A program made the position numbers and the translations under genes. From Flavobacterium potami (lineage in GTDB: Bacteria; Bacteroidota; Bacteroidia; Flavobacteriales; Flavobacteriaceae), in the NCBI RefSeq assembly GCF_020026915.1, contig NZ_JAINUY010000004.1, positions 62,001 to 126,000 of the forward strand: DNA of 64,000 nt, read 5' to 3'. This document shows, piece after piece, positions 11,001 to 18,964 of this stretch (position 1 is the first letter of the stretch; the number at the start of each line of letters is the position of its first letter). The notes under the pieces were generated by a model that saw nothing but the letters and a program-made list of their open reading frames with translations, had not been told where the DNA came from and did not search any database.

Positions 11001-12246
11001 CGATTTATCTCCAGACACTTTATTGGATAAATATTATATTTATGATACTTCTTTAGGATGGGTTTCCAAGCTTAACGGAGAATGGCCTATGGAAAAAGGA
11101 GTAGGTTATAGCATCAGGGCTCCACAATATTTTGATCCTACGACGCCTGCAGAATTTACAGGTACCTTTAAAGGAGGTGTTCCTAATAATGGTGATATCA
11201 ATGTAGATGTAGTACAAGGAAAATTCAACTTAATAGGAAATCCTTATCCATCAGCAATTTATGCAGATGACTTAATTAGAGGAAATACTGGTTTGGGTAC
11301 ATTGTATTTCTGGACACATAATTCAGTTCCTACGCAAAGTAAACCAGGAGATACTAATTTCTATTACGGAAATGCGGATTATGCAGCTTACAATTTATCT
11401 GGAAATGTTGGTGGTGCAAAACTTAACGGAAAATATTTCGAAGGATATATCGCTGTAGGACAGGGCTTTTTGGCAAAACCATCTTCAACAAAGGTGAATT
11501 TCAATAATACAATGCGTAGAGCTGGTAATAACTCACAATTTTATAAAAGCAATACTACAGGTGAGCTTGAAAAAAATCGTGTATGGTTAAATATGAGCAA
11601 CGATGAAGGTGCTTACAAACAGCTTTTGGTTGGATACATCGAAGGTGCAACAAACAGCATCGATATTGACTATGATGCCACAACTATGGGATCGAACAAT
11701 TATGTTGATTTTTATAGTATTAATGAATCTAAGAAACTGGCAATCCAAGGACGTGCGCTTCCTTTTGATGATACAGATGTAATTCCTTTAGGATACAAAG
11801 CAACGACTGCTGGAGAACTAACAATTTCAATTGACCATGCAGATGGATTTTTTGACAAACAAGCTGTTTATTTAGAAGATGCAATAACAGGTAAAACAAT
11901 AGATTTACGTACAGAAAATTATAAATTTACAACAGAAGTCGGAACTTTTGCAGATCGTTTCAAACTGCGTTATACTTCTAAAACATTAGGAACAGGAGAT
12001 TTTGAAACGGCAGATAATACTGTTTTTGTTTCTGTAAAATCAAAAGTTGTAAAAATTAACGTTACTAAAGAAAACATAAAAGACGTACAGATTTACAACA
12101 TCAGCGGACAATCTGTTTATAATAAGACTAAAATTGATTCAAATGAATTACAGATTACAAATCTTCCTTCAGGTTATCAGGTTTTATTAGTCAAAGTCAT
12201 TTTAGAAAACGGCTCTCAGGTCACTAAGAAAATTATTTTCAATTAA
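8023..12246 (+). CDS. Giant T9SS-secreted surface protein with two PA14-like domains
   Basis: This 1407-residue protein has a clean signal peptide (MKKTLLLFLLLPFLGFAQ). Two related beta modules lie at about 23-185 and 293-450 (LVKWDN..., LIIWNG..., each with YQVRYSKD or FQVRYSKD and IRIYGYK or IRIYPYA). Each is followed by a cadherin/Ig-like segment (FTPTATFTGTTSFTYTLT; FTPTAGFTGTSKFEYTIF). PA14-like domains lie at about 578-725 (GSWIGYVYSF, GSDDGVRLYVDGVKVLERW) and, more diverged, about 735-880. From about 969 to the end is the shared C-terminal module (RRMDLTYWSNP...) ending in a T9SS type A sorting domain (VQIYNISGQSVYN...VTKKIIFN). A cell-surface glycan-binding or adhesin role is inferred. 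The gene points away from its paralogue at 2023-6852. Confidence 0.87.
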   Translation: MKKTLLLFLLLPFLGFAQNANLVKWDNPADNDPIVLSPYTNSVEAEPVSAGPDLTLAPLDYQGFRGSPWTTSFSIDERKYFQFVVGSKPGYKIKLNTFNFTYRAENINSLQRYQVRYSKDGFATSTVLIDEATQSGKVNKSLDLSKITLYNGEKITIRIYGYKIKSRSDLGSPLFLINKNTVEAGNTTPTINGAVSVYNPADLNANDDLITTQEKTAISFNPLTNDTNTTGATITNTQPPSTEGTVSRNGNIFVFTPTATFTGTTSFTYTLTIGAKSATATVVIYVNALTPKLIIWNGADQTPKAVVTDQNITGNDLTVSPPTANQANLELGTYSNYFNINGLQNNGSTAETLNRYIQFSVTVKEKYKLTLKQLKFAYFSQSDDQGASMFQVRYSKDPNFADNGTVFLGPTTAFRGTDTDVTLNFPSGTTISSTKNETLYIRIYPYAVSNLYNGYFKLRNDTGGEVGPTISGIVEPANLITANADFIQTNPNTAVVVPILSNDENYTPLASITATQPSSGGTVQVNGTNNITFTPTAGFTGTSKFEYTIFNGLNYSTATVTVNVSCQISGNQVAFGNGSWIGYVYSFTGNTAPNPAYNTLPTGTGVNYLGTVTETTQNFDRNVEAGAVNGATRNFCDPAPTDRFFVRYKMTANIAEAGQYNFMLGSDDGVRLYVDGVKVLERWNQHSYTVDSVLRNITTTGTHEFILEYFELDGSSRVQISFGLVKGDQTLPYGDKVWNVYGFVKNDLNLSNVVYAGNFVDPSLNVKSTTYWPVDKSPAAATAWQGAPMPNDNFTVSYRRQGFPCGTYRIELANSDDATQIYLDNNLIFTQAGYTNTPAYINTGATYILGSNSKIEVRLREDGGNANVAVNFVRVMTPYTGSETVNSNSSIEISSTVNLGSDIRVCSCTVKAGATLNIPANRTLTVDEDINVINTGKFVIQSGGSLLQTSTSTTMFTGNNANALEVQRKITARRMDLTYWSNPITKAGGFTMHDLSPDTLLDKYYIYDTSLGWVSKLNGEWPMEKGVGYSIRAPQYFDPTTPAEFTGTFKGGVPNNGDINVDVVQGKFNLIGNPYPSAIYADDLIRGNTGLGTLYFWTHNSVPTQSKPGDTNFYYGNADYAAYNLSGNVGGAKLNGKYFEGYIAVGQGFLAKPSSTKVNFNNTMRRAGNNSQFYKSNTTGELEKNRVWLNMSNDEGAYKQLLVGYIEGATNSIDIDYDATTMGSNNYVDFYSINESKKLAIQGRALPFDDTDVIPLGYKATTAGELTISIDHADGFFDKQAVYLEDAITGKTIDLRTENYKFTTEVGTFADRFKLRYTSKTLGTGDFETADNTVFVSVKSKVVKINVTKENIKDVQIYNISGQSVYNKTKIDSNELQITNLPSGYQVLLVKVILENGSQVTKKIIFN
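11059..11153 (+). repeat. High-identity patch, copy 2 of an inverted repeat between two T9SS genes
   Basis: It is the partner of 3122-3216 in inverted orientation, with 94 of 95 positions equal by eye. It lies within the shared C-terminal module, at about residues 1013-1044 of this protein. Confidence 0.85.
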
Positions 12247-12255
12247 TATAAAAAT

Positions 12256-12286
12256 AAGAAACCCATCGATTAACGATGGGTTTCTT
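12256..12286. terminator. Bidirectional terminator between convergent genes
   Basis: A perfect 13-bp stem AAGAAACCCATCG / CGATGGGTTTCTT with a 5-base loop lies between the stop codons of the plus-strand T9SS gene and the minus-strand membrane protein gene. T-rich sequence follows on both strands. Confidence 0.85.
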
Positions 12287-12290
12287 GTTT

Positions 12291-12908
12291 TTATTCTTCT
12301 TTTAATTCGTCTATTACCTTTTTAATTTCCTTAGCATATTTTCCATAAAAACACTTTACCGACCATTCGAGAGAAAATCCCATAAATAAAATCGCAAACA
12401 CTACAGTGACAAAAACACTAATTAATTGTCCATTGCTAAAGTCCGTTATTTGAAATCTACCAGGTTTCATAGAAAATTTTTCATATAAAAAACCAAGTAA
12501 AAACAACACTAAAAATGGTGTTAATGCAAATCCAAAAGTTTTATATAATTCCATATTAAGCCTTACATCAAAGTACGTTTCATACAAACTGTCCTTAGTT
12601 TTCAATGTAATATTATTTAGCCTTTTATAAAAGAAATAAAGTTTGGTCAAGTAGTAAACACAAATGGCAAAAAAGATACTGAAAAGCAAGTAAAATGGTG
12701 CAATCCATTTTTGCGAGAAACCATATAAGTAAGGTGTAACACCAACAACTACAACAGCTATAGTCTGCGTTATAAGATCATTTCTCAGATTTCTCTTGAT
12801 CTTGCCTAAAGGCGTATTTGCCGAATTAATTTTTTCTAAATTATTTGGAAGAACTACATTTTCGGTCTTTTCGTTATTCCAAGCGTTTTGTATATCGTTA
12901 AAATCCAT
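12291..12908 (-). CDS. Four-helix membrane protein, putative anti-sigma factor
   Basis: This 205-residue protein has a soluble N-terminus (MDFNDIQNAWNNEK, about 45 residues) and four hydrophobic segments at about 45-64, 69-87, 124-142 and 161-179, with a charged C-terminal tail (KEIKKVIDELKEE). Its start overlaps the end of the ECF sigma gene by 11 bases, so the two are translationally coupled. A membrane protein directly after an ECF sigma gene is usually the cognate anti-sigma factor; that role is inferred from position, and I see no ZAS zinc motif. It could equally be an uncharacterised accessory membrane protein. Confidence 0.75.
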   Translation of the reverse strand: MDFNDIQNAWNNEKTENVVLPNNLEKINSANTPLGKIKRNLRNDLITQTIAVVVVGVTPYLYGFSQKWIAPFYLLFSIFFAICVYYLTKLYFFYKRLNNITLKTKDSLYETYFDVRLNMELYKTFGFALTPFLVLFLLGFLYEKFSMKPGRFQITDFSNGQLISVFVTVVFAILFMGFSLEWSVKCFYGKYAKEIKKVIDELKEE

Positions 12909-13401
12909 ATCCTTGATTTTTAATTATCTCTTTTAATTTTTCTTTTGCTCGATTCAGCTTAACTCTCGCATTTCCTTCTGAAATTCCCAGATTCTCTCCT
13001 ATTTCTTTATGAGAAAAGCCTTCCAGCTGATAAAAAATAATCGCTTTATCTATTTTTTCAAGTTTTTGTACCGCTTTATAAAAATGATCCAGCTGACTTT
13101 CTTTTATATGCGAATCGCTTTCATCTTCTTTGATGTTTTCTGAAGCGATTTCATATTTGTCTATTTTTTTCTTCTCCTTTCTAAGGAAAACGATCGCCGT
13201 ATTTACAGCCACTCGATACATCCAGGTTGAAAATTGACTTTCATTTCGAAATGTATCATACGATTTCCAAAGCTGACAGACGATTTCCTGAAATAAATCT
13301 TGCTGATCATCATGATTATCCATGTACATCTTCGAGACTTTGTACAGAATTCCCTTGTGACTTTCGATCCGATTTAAAAACTCTTGTTCTTTTTCTTTCA
13401 A
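12898..13401 (-). CDS. ECF-type RNA polymerase sigma factor
   Basis: This 167-residue protein has the two-domain ECF layout. Region 2 (about 25-75) includes DDQQDLFQEIVCQLWKSYDTF and FSTWMYRVAVNTAI. Region 4 (about 115-160) includes IIFYQLEGFSHKEIGENLGI and NARVKLNRAKEKLKE, a helix-turn-helix for -35 recognition. A charged linker with EDESDSH separates them. It starts 7 bases after the TraB/GumN gene and overlaps the membrane protein downstream, so all three are probably one transcript. The target regulon is not shown by the sequence. Confidence 0.92.
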   Translation of the reverse strand: MKEKEQEFLNRIESHKGILYKVSKMYMDNHDDQQDLFQEIVCQLWKSYDTFRNESQFSTWMYRVAVNTAIVFLRKEKKKIDKYEIASENIKEDESDSHIKESQLDHFYKAVQKLEKIDKAIIFYQLEGFSHKEIGENLGISEGNARVKLNRAKEKLKEIIKNQGYGF

Positions 13402-13408
13402 AATAGTT

Positions 13409-14272
13409 TTAATTCATTACTGGTTTTACAATATATCCTGCCTTTCTTAATAAATTAATCACTCCAAATTCTCCTGCCAAATGCCCCGCTCCAACTGCAA
13501 AAAATACACTTTCTTTTTTCATCATCTGAGGCATATCTATAATCCAGTTCAAATTTCTTTGATCTAGAATCATTTTTTTTGTTTTCTCGCTTGTAAATCT
13601 TTTATCTGTTACCGTATTATATATCTCTTCAATATTTTCGCTTTTATATGTAGCCACTAATTTAGTAGTTTCGTTTTGATTTGATTCTTCTAACATCGTA
13701 ATCATTTCATCATTTGTATAAGCATTTCCAAGAATATCCAACTGCGATTTCACCGTTTCAAGTCCGCCAATCTGCATGTTTTTCTTTTTAGCCATTTCGA
13801 TAAATTCCATCTCATAAAGCTTCATATCTGTACAGCCAAAAGTTTTCATAGAAATCAGACTCATTACCGTCATTAAACTAAAACCATCCACTTGCTGCAC
13901 CGTAATTCCTGCTGTTCTCTTTAAGATCTCATCCAATTCAGACAACTGCTTCAAACTTAATGTTTTACTTAAAGGTTCTTTTCCCATCGCCATTTTTTGC
14001 ATATTTGACATTTCTGTCGGATCAGCAAAGTTGATTTCTAAAATCAATTTATTTGATGCGTTGAATGCTTTTTTTGTTTTTTCAGAAAGAAAATAATCTG
14101 GTCCGCAAATCATATGAACCGTTCCATATAAATAGGAAGGTTTATCTAACCCATTTCCTGAAACTTCCCATAAAAGACTGTTTTCAAGTTTTACAGATTT
14201 TGCTTGTGCTTTGGCAGAAGAACTAAAAAGAATTACGATTACTGCGATTATAGATTGAATAAAATTTTTCAT
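13409..14272 (-). CDS. TraB/GumN family protein, exported
   Basis: This 287-residue protein has a signal peptide (about 1-24, ending AKAQAK). Family hallmarks are the N-terminal LLWEVSGNGLDKPSYLYGTVHM segment with the GTVH motif at about residue 50, conserved acidic LILEINFADP, and the C-terminal FFAVGAGHLAGEFGVINLLR followed by GYIVKPV. TraB/GumN (Tiki-like) proteins are thought to be metal-dependent proteases; the GxxH motifs are kept here, so activity is plausible but unproven. It is the gene just before the ECF sigma factor, which suggests an envelope role inside the same regulon. Confidence 0.85.
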   Translation of the reverse strand: MKNFIQSIIAVIVILFSSSAKAQAKSVKLENSLLWEVSGNGLDKPSYLYGTVHMICGPDYFLSEKTKKAFNASNKLILEINFADPTEMSNMQKMAMGKEPLSKTLSLKQLSELDEILKRTAGITVQQVDGFSLMTVMSLISMKTFGCTDMKLYEMEFIEMAKKKNMQIGGLETVKSQLDILGNAYTNDEMITMLEESNQNETTKLVATYKSENIEEIYNTVTDKRFTSEKTKKMILDQRNLNWIIDMPQMMKKESVFFAVGAGHLAGEFGVINLLRKAGYIVKPVMN

Positions 14273-14275
14273 TTT

Positions 14276-14341
14276 GTTGATTGATTTAAGTTGATAATTG
14301 ATTAATGATTTTATAATTGATTGATTTTTTTGATGATTGAA
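14276..14341. repeat. Short-period ATTGATT-type repeats in the spacer before the TraB/GumN gene
   Basis: The spacer between the small membrane protein gene and the TraB/GumN gene is made mostly of TTGATT, TTGATAATTGATTAATGAT and TTGATTGATTT variants, with a period of about 7-8 bases. It contains no ORF. Confidence 0.6.
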
Positions 14342-14354
14342 ACTCTCTAAAATT

Positions 14355-14543
14355 TTATTTGCTGTATTTATTTCGTTGCCACGAAGAAACAGTTCCCAGG
14401 ATTAAAGCTCCCATCATAACTAAAAAAACAACACTAATAATTTTGAATAAAATTTTGCAAAGCAAAGCGAATAAAAATCCTGCTAATGCAGCTAAGACAC
14501 ATTTGTAAATAGTATGTTTCGAAAAAGATGATTGTGTTTTCAT
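14355..14543 (-). CDS. Small two-helix membrane protein
   Basis: This 62-residue ORF encodes a short polar N-terminus (MKTQSSFSKHTIYK), two closely packed hydrophobic segments at about 15-30 and 33-52 (VLAALAGFLFALLCKILFK, VVFLVMMGALILGTV) and a basic tail (SSWQRNKYSK). It is upstream of and co-directional with gumN, the sigma factor and the membrane protein, with an 82-base spacer. The composition is that of a real membrane peptide and the ORF lies in no other gene. I do not recognise a family; a role with the ECF unit is inferred only from position. Confidence 0.55.
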   Translation of the reverse strand: MKTQSSFSKHTIYKCVLAALAGFLFALLCKILFKIISVVFLVMMGALILGTVSSWQRNKYSK

Positions 14544-14562
14544 AATTGTTTTGGTTTATTTG

Positions 14563-14603
14563 ATTACGACTCGTAAGTGACCAAACATTCAAAACGTTAC
14601 AAA
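14563..14603 (-). promoter_or_regulatory. Candidate ECF-type promoter and operator upstream of the small membrane protein gene
   Basis: Read on the minus strand, a TTTGTAACGTTTTG segment (14590-14603) has the GTAAC core of many ECF -35 elements. It is followed by a perfect 6-1-6 palindrome TTACGACTCGTAA (14564-14576) 20 bases before the ATG at 14543. Autoregulation by the ECF factor of the same unit is an inference; the -35/-10 spacing is not textbook. Confidence 0.4.
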
Positions 14604-14811
14604 AAAAATTAAACTTTTTTTAAAAAGTGAGGAAATTCAATCGTTGAGTAAAGAAAAAAAATAATCAGCCACCGATAAAACTGATTAAACTGGTTATCAC
14701 AGATTTGTCAGGTTTTGTTTTCTGTCATTAGTATAAATAAGCCTCTTAAACTCCTGAGTTTCTCCAAAATTCAACAATAAAACCTACCCGTATTTGAGTA
14801 TAGTCAGTGAG

Positions 14812-15966
14812 CTAAAACAGGTAATTTCTTACCAATAACAACACCTGATTAATTTCTTCTTCCGAGTTATAACTGTGAAGACAAAAACGCAAACGTTCCT
14901 GACCTTCTGGAACTTTTGGCGAAAAAATGGCCTGAACATCAAATCCTTTATCTTGAAGTTGCTCAGCCAACTGTTTTACATTTTTATTTCCCGGAACAAT
15001 AGCCGAATGTATAGCCGATTTACTATGAACAAACATAGGTTTCAACCCCAATAAATTTTTCTGCTGATTGAAAAATACAATATTCTGTCGAAGTTTTTCG
15101 ATACTTTCCTTTTCAATTTCCAACTGCTGGTAGGCTGTCAAAATTGTTGCGATTGCCTGAGGAGGTAAAGCTGTGGTATAAATAAAACTATTCGCAAAAT
15201 TGATAAGATATTCTTTGAGTCCAATACTTCCTAAAACTGCGGCGCCCAAGCAACCTAAACCTTTTCCCAAAGTCACAATTCGGGCAAAAACACGATTATG
15301 TAATTTTAAATACTGCAAAAGTCCCTCTCCTTTTTCTCCAAAAACACCCAATGAGTGCGCTTCATCAACAATCAAATAACAATTATACTTTTCAGAAAGT
15401 TGTACTAGTTCTTCCAAATTCGGACAATCCCCATCCATAGAAAAAACAGTTTCAGTGACAATATAAATTGTTGTATTTGGAAATTTAGCAATTAGACGTT
15501 CTAAATCTTCAAAATCGTTATGAATAAATGAATGTGATTTTGCCTTAGACAATGAAATCCCATCTTTTATTGAAACATGACATAATTCATCGTACAAAAC
15601 GACATCATTTTCTTGCGCTACAGCACTAAAAAAACCAATATTGGCATCATAACCCGAATTAAAAATTAACGCCGCTTCTGCTTCATGGAATTCAGCGATA
15701 AAACTTTCTGCAATTGGATAGACCGAATGATTTCCAGTACTTAATCTTGATCCAGTTGAACCATTTTGAAAAATTTCATTTTCCAGCAAATAAGCATGAG
15801 TGTGCTTAAAAATGACTTCTGATTTAGAAAACCCCAGATAATCATTAGAAGAAAAATCTACGAGATTATTAAAGGCAGGCAGTTTTTTAAACAAATCACT
15901 TTGTCTATGATTTTCTATTTTCTGATTAAGATGTTTCGGTAATTCCATAAAAACAAAGTTAGCCAT
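14812..15966 (-). CDS. bioF: 8-amino-7-oxononanoate synthase-like PLP enzyme
   Basis: This 384-residue protein belongs to the alpha-oxoamine synthase family (fold type I PLP enzymes), which condense an amino acid with an acyl-CoA or acyl-ACP. Seen are FSSNDYLGFS near residue 40, GSTGSRLSTGN at about 75, IVDEAHSLGVFG at about 200 and the PLP-lysine segment TLGKGLGCLGA at about 230. BioF uses L-alanine and pimeloyl thioester in biotin synthesis. No other biotin gene is nearby, and flavobacteria also have sulfonolipid (capnine-type) enzymes in this family, so substrate is not certain. Met at residue 7 is an alternative start. It follows an NAD(P)-binding protein gene, with a terminator between them. 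Confidence 0.75.
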   Translation of the reverse strand: MANFVFMELPKHLNQKIENHRQSDLFKKLPAFNNLVDFSSNDYLGFSKSEVIFKHTHAYLLENEIFQNGSTGSRLSTGNHSVYPIAESFIAEFHEAEAALIFNSGYDANIGFFSAVAQENDVVLYDELCHVSIKDGISLSKAKSHSFIHNDFEDLERLIAKFPNTTIYIVTETVFSMDGDCPNLEELVQLSEKYNCYLIVDEAHSLGVFGEKGEGLLQYLKLHNRVFARIVTLGKGLGCLGAAVLGSIGLKEYLINFANSFIYTTALPPQAIATILTAYQQLEIEKESIEKLRQNIVFFNQQKNLLGLKPMFVHSKSAIHSAIVPGNKNVKQLAEQLQDKGFDVQAIFSPKVPEGQERLRFCLHSYNSEEEINQVLLLVRNYLF

Positions 15967-15980
15967 TTGAAAGTTAGCAT

Positions 15981-16014
15981 AAAAAAACAGCGGATCGTAT
16001 CAACCCGCTGTTTT
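15981..16014 (-). terminator. Terminator after the NAD(P)-binding protein gene
   Basis: A 10-bp stem AAAACAGCGG / CCGCTGTTTT (15984-15993 and 16005-16014) is followed on the minus strand by T-rich sequence. It separates the gene ending at 16025 from the BioF-like gene. Confidence 0.75.
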
Positions 16015-16024
16015 ACATTCGAAA

Positions 16025-16669
16025 TTAAATGCCACTAATAAAAGGCGATTGTCTGTTATATTTTGATTCAATCATTTCTTTGATCATAAAAGATGCAATA
16101 TCTACCACATTAATTTTATCTCCTAAACAATCTTCAAGATTCACATTTATTTCAGAACTATCATCAGAAAACACAATAAGCGGAACACGAACTTGAGTCC
16201 AATCGACTGTACTTGCAACCAAAAGTTCATAAGCCAATTGTCGGTCTTTCTGGATTTCAGGAAAATTGGTTTTCATCCAATCCGTTGCTATAATTGTTTT
16301 AGGACTCTTATGATCGAATGGCGTGTCTATATTTAATCCTGCAAGCAAAATATATCTTCGAATATTATACATATTCATACTTTTTAAGATATTTTTGGTT
16401 GCTTGACTAGCTACCATTTGTTCTCCCGGACGCTGACCCACTGTATTCATTACAACTTGACAATCTTTAAGCAACAAATGAATTGCGCTTTCATCAACAG
16501 CATCACCTTCGATAATTTCTAAATTAGGATTTTGAATCGTAAAATTTTCAGGATTTCTTACTAATATTTTGACCGTAAATCCTTTTTCTAATAACTGGTT
16601 TACAAGATATTTTCCAGTTCTTCCTGCGCCGCCAAGAATGGCAACTTTTGATATATTTTTCATATACAC
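16025..16669 (-). CDS. NAD(P)-binding atypical SDR (NmrA-like) protein
   Basis: This 214-residue protein has a Rossmann dinucleotide-binding motif at the N-terminus (VAILGGAGRTGKYLVNQLLE, Gly-rich GGAGRTG) followed by VKILVRNPENF and EIIEGDAVDE, the usual order in NmrA-like/SDR-a5 oxidoreductases or quinone-reductase-like proteins. The mid region has DCQVVMNTVGQRPGE and RRYILLAGLNID; the C-terminal part has WTQVRVPLIVF. No catalytic YxxxK triad is clear, so it may be a redox sensor or reductase. Met at residue 3 is an alternative start. Substrate is unknown. Confidence 0.75.
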   Translation of the reverse strand: MYMKNISKVAILGGAGRTGKYLVNQLLEKGFTVKILVRNPENFTIQNPNLEIIEGDAVDESAIHLLLKDCQVVMNTVGQRPGEQMVASQATKNILKSMNMYNIRRYILLAGLNIDTPFDHKSPKTIIATDWMKTNFPEIQKDRQLAYELLVASTVDWTQVRVPLIVFSDDSSEINVNLEDCLGDKINVVDIASFMIKEMIESKYNRQSPFISGI

Positions 16670-16801
16670 TCTTTATAAAATTTGACATAAATAAATTGTG
16701 CCTCATCATTCAAGATGAAGCAAAAGTGCAAAAGCTTACTACGCTTTTACAATCAATCAAATATTTTATAAAGAGATTTTGATACTTCAAAAGTAAGAAA
16801 A

Positions 16802-16830
16802 TAAAAAAAGCCAGACAATACTGTCTGGCT
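16802..16830 (-). terminator. Terminator of the atpDC operon
   Basis: A perfect 9-bp stem AGCCAGACA / TGTCTGGCT with a 4-base loop is followed on the minus strand by a run of T. It lies 24 bases past the atpC stop codon. Confidence 0.88.
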
Positions 16831-16853
16831 TCTCTTCTTATTTTCAAATTGTT

Positions 16854-17135
16854 TTAGTCAACTAATACAATTATTTTATTGTCTTTCATCTCGATTGTTC
16901 CTGACTTAATCTCTAAAGTATAAGTTTGGTCATTCACTTTCTTGAATTTATCAGCAGCCTCTTTCGTAAAATTGAAGCTTGGAGCAGCAATTTTAATTGT
17001 TCCTTTCTCTAAAATAGAAACAATTGGCGCGTGATGATTTAAAATCTGAAAGCTTCCATCAACTCCTGGCAAAGTAACCGAAGTAACTTCTCCTGAAAAT
17101 AATTTCGCTTCTGGTGATACTATTTCTAAAATCAT
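16854..17135 (-). CDS. atpC: F1F0 ATP synthase epsilon subunit (short form)
   Basis: This 93-residue protein is the rotor-stalk epsilon subunit of F1. It has the N-terminal beta-sandwich signature (MILEIVSPEAKLFSGEVTSVTLPGVDGSFQIL then NHHAPIV). The usual C-terminal two-helix inhibitory arm of the 130-140 residue proteobacterial epsilon is absent; the chain stops after the beta-sandwich (IEMKDNKIIVLVD). Short epsilon is the common Bacteroidota form, so this is not a truncation. It follows atpD on the same strand with an 82-base repeat-filled spacer, and a strong terminator follows. Confidence 0.93.
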   Translation of the reverse strand: MILEIVSPEAKLFSGEVTSVTLPGVDGSFQILNHHAPIVSILEKGTIKIAAPSFNFTKEAADKFKKVNDQTYTLEIKSGTIEMKDNKIIVLVD

Positions 17136-17150
17136 ATTTTTTTTAGTTAA

Positions 17151-17210
17151 TAGTTGATGGTTGATGGTTGATGGTTGCTTCTAACAACTAACAACTAACA
17201 ACTAACAACC
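17151..17210. repeat. Paired heptad repeats in the atpD-atpC spacer
   Basis: The spacer has three tandem TTGATGG units (about 17152-17176) followed by four tandem AACAACT units (about 17182-17208). The two arrays are roughly reverse complements (GTTGATG against CAACTAA), so the mRNA could form an imperfect hairpin inside the operon. Confidence 0.75.
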
Positions 17211-17217
17211 AATATTA

Positions 17218-18732
<1,515 letters not shown>

Positions 18733-18790
18733 TTATGTATTTATTAAATAGCTATTTAGGTTTATCGAAAATACCTCTTTTTTCAGAGCG

Positions 18791-18820
18791 CAAAGATAAT
18801 TTTTTAAAATATAAAATCAA
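18791..18820 (-). promoter_or_regulatory. Promoter of atpDC (TTG-N19-TATCTTTG)
   Basis: On the minus strand TTG (complement of 18818-18820) is followed after 19 bases by TATCTTTG (complement of 18791-18798), the Bacteroidota housekeeping promoter pattern. It is 61 bases upstream of the atpD ATG. Confidence 0.75.
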
Positions 18821-18910
18821 TTTTTTTTTCATAAAAAATAGCATGATTTTGTTTGATTCCTAAAACTCATCAAAAAAACAACCAAAACTCTCATTTTTTA
18901 GTTAAAAGAA

Positions 18911-18945
18911 AAAAGCCACTACATTCTAAAAATGAGTGGCTTTTT
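18911..18945 (-). terminator. Terminator after the SGNH/GDSL lipoprotein gene
   Basis: A stem AAAGCCACT / AGTGGCTTT, with an inner ATT/AAT pairing and a bulge, is followed on the minus strand by a T-run. It lies about 20 bases past the stop codon at 18965. Confidence 0.75.
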
Positions 18946-18964
18946 CTGTTTTCTTTTTATATTA

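Noticed and set aside
14544-14811. RNA gene or small ORF in the gap after the BioF-like gene
   Set aside because: No cloverleaf, no conserved ncRNA-like structure and no ORF seen beyond the promoter-like segment.
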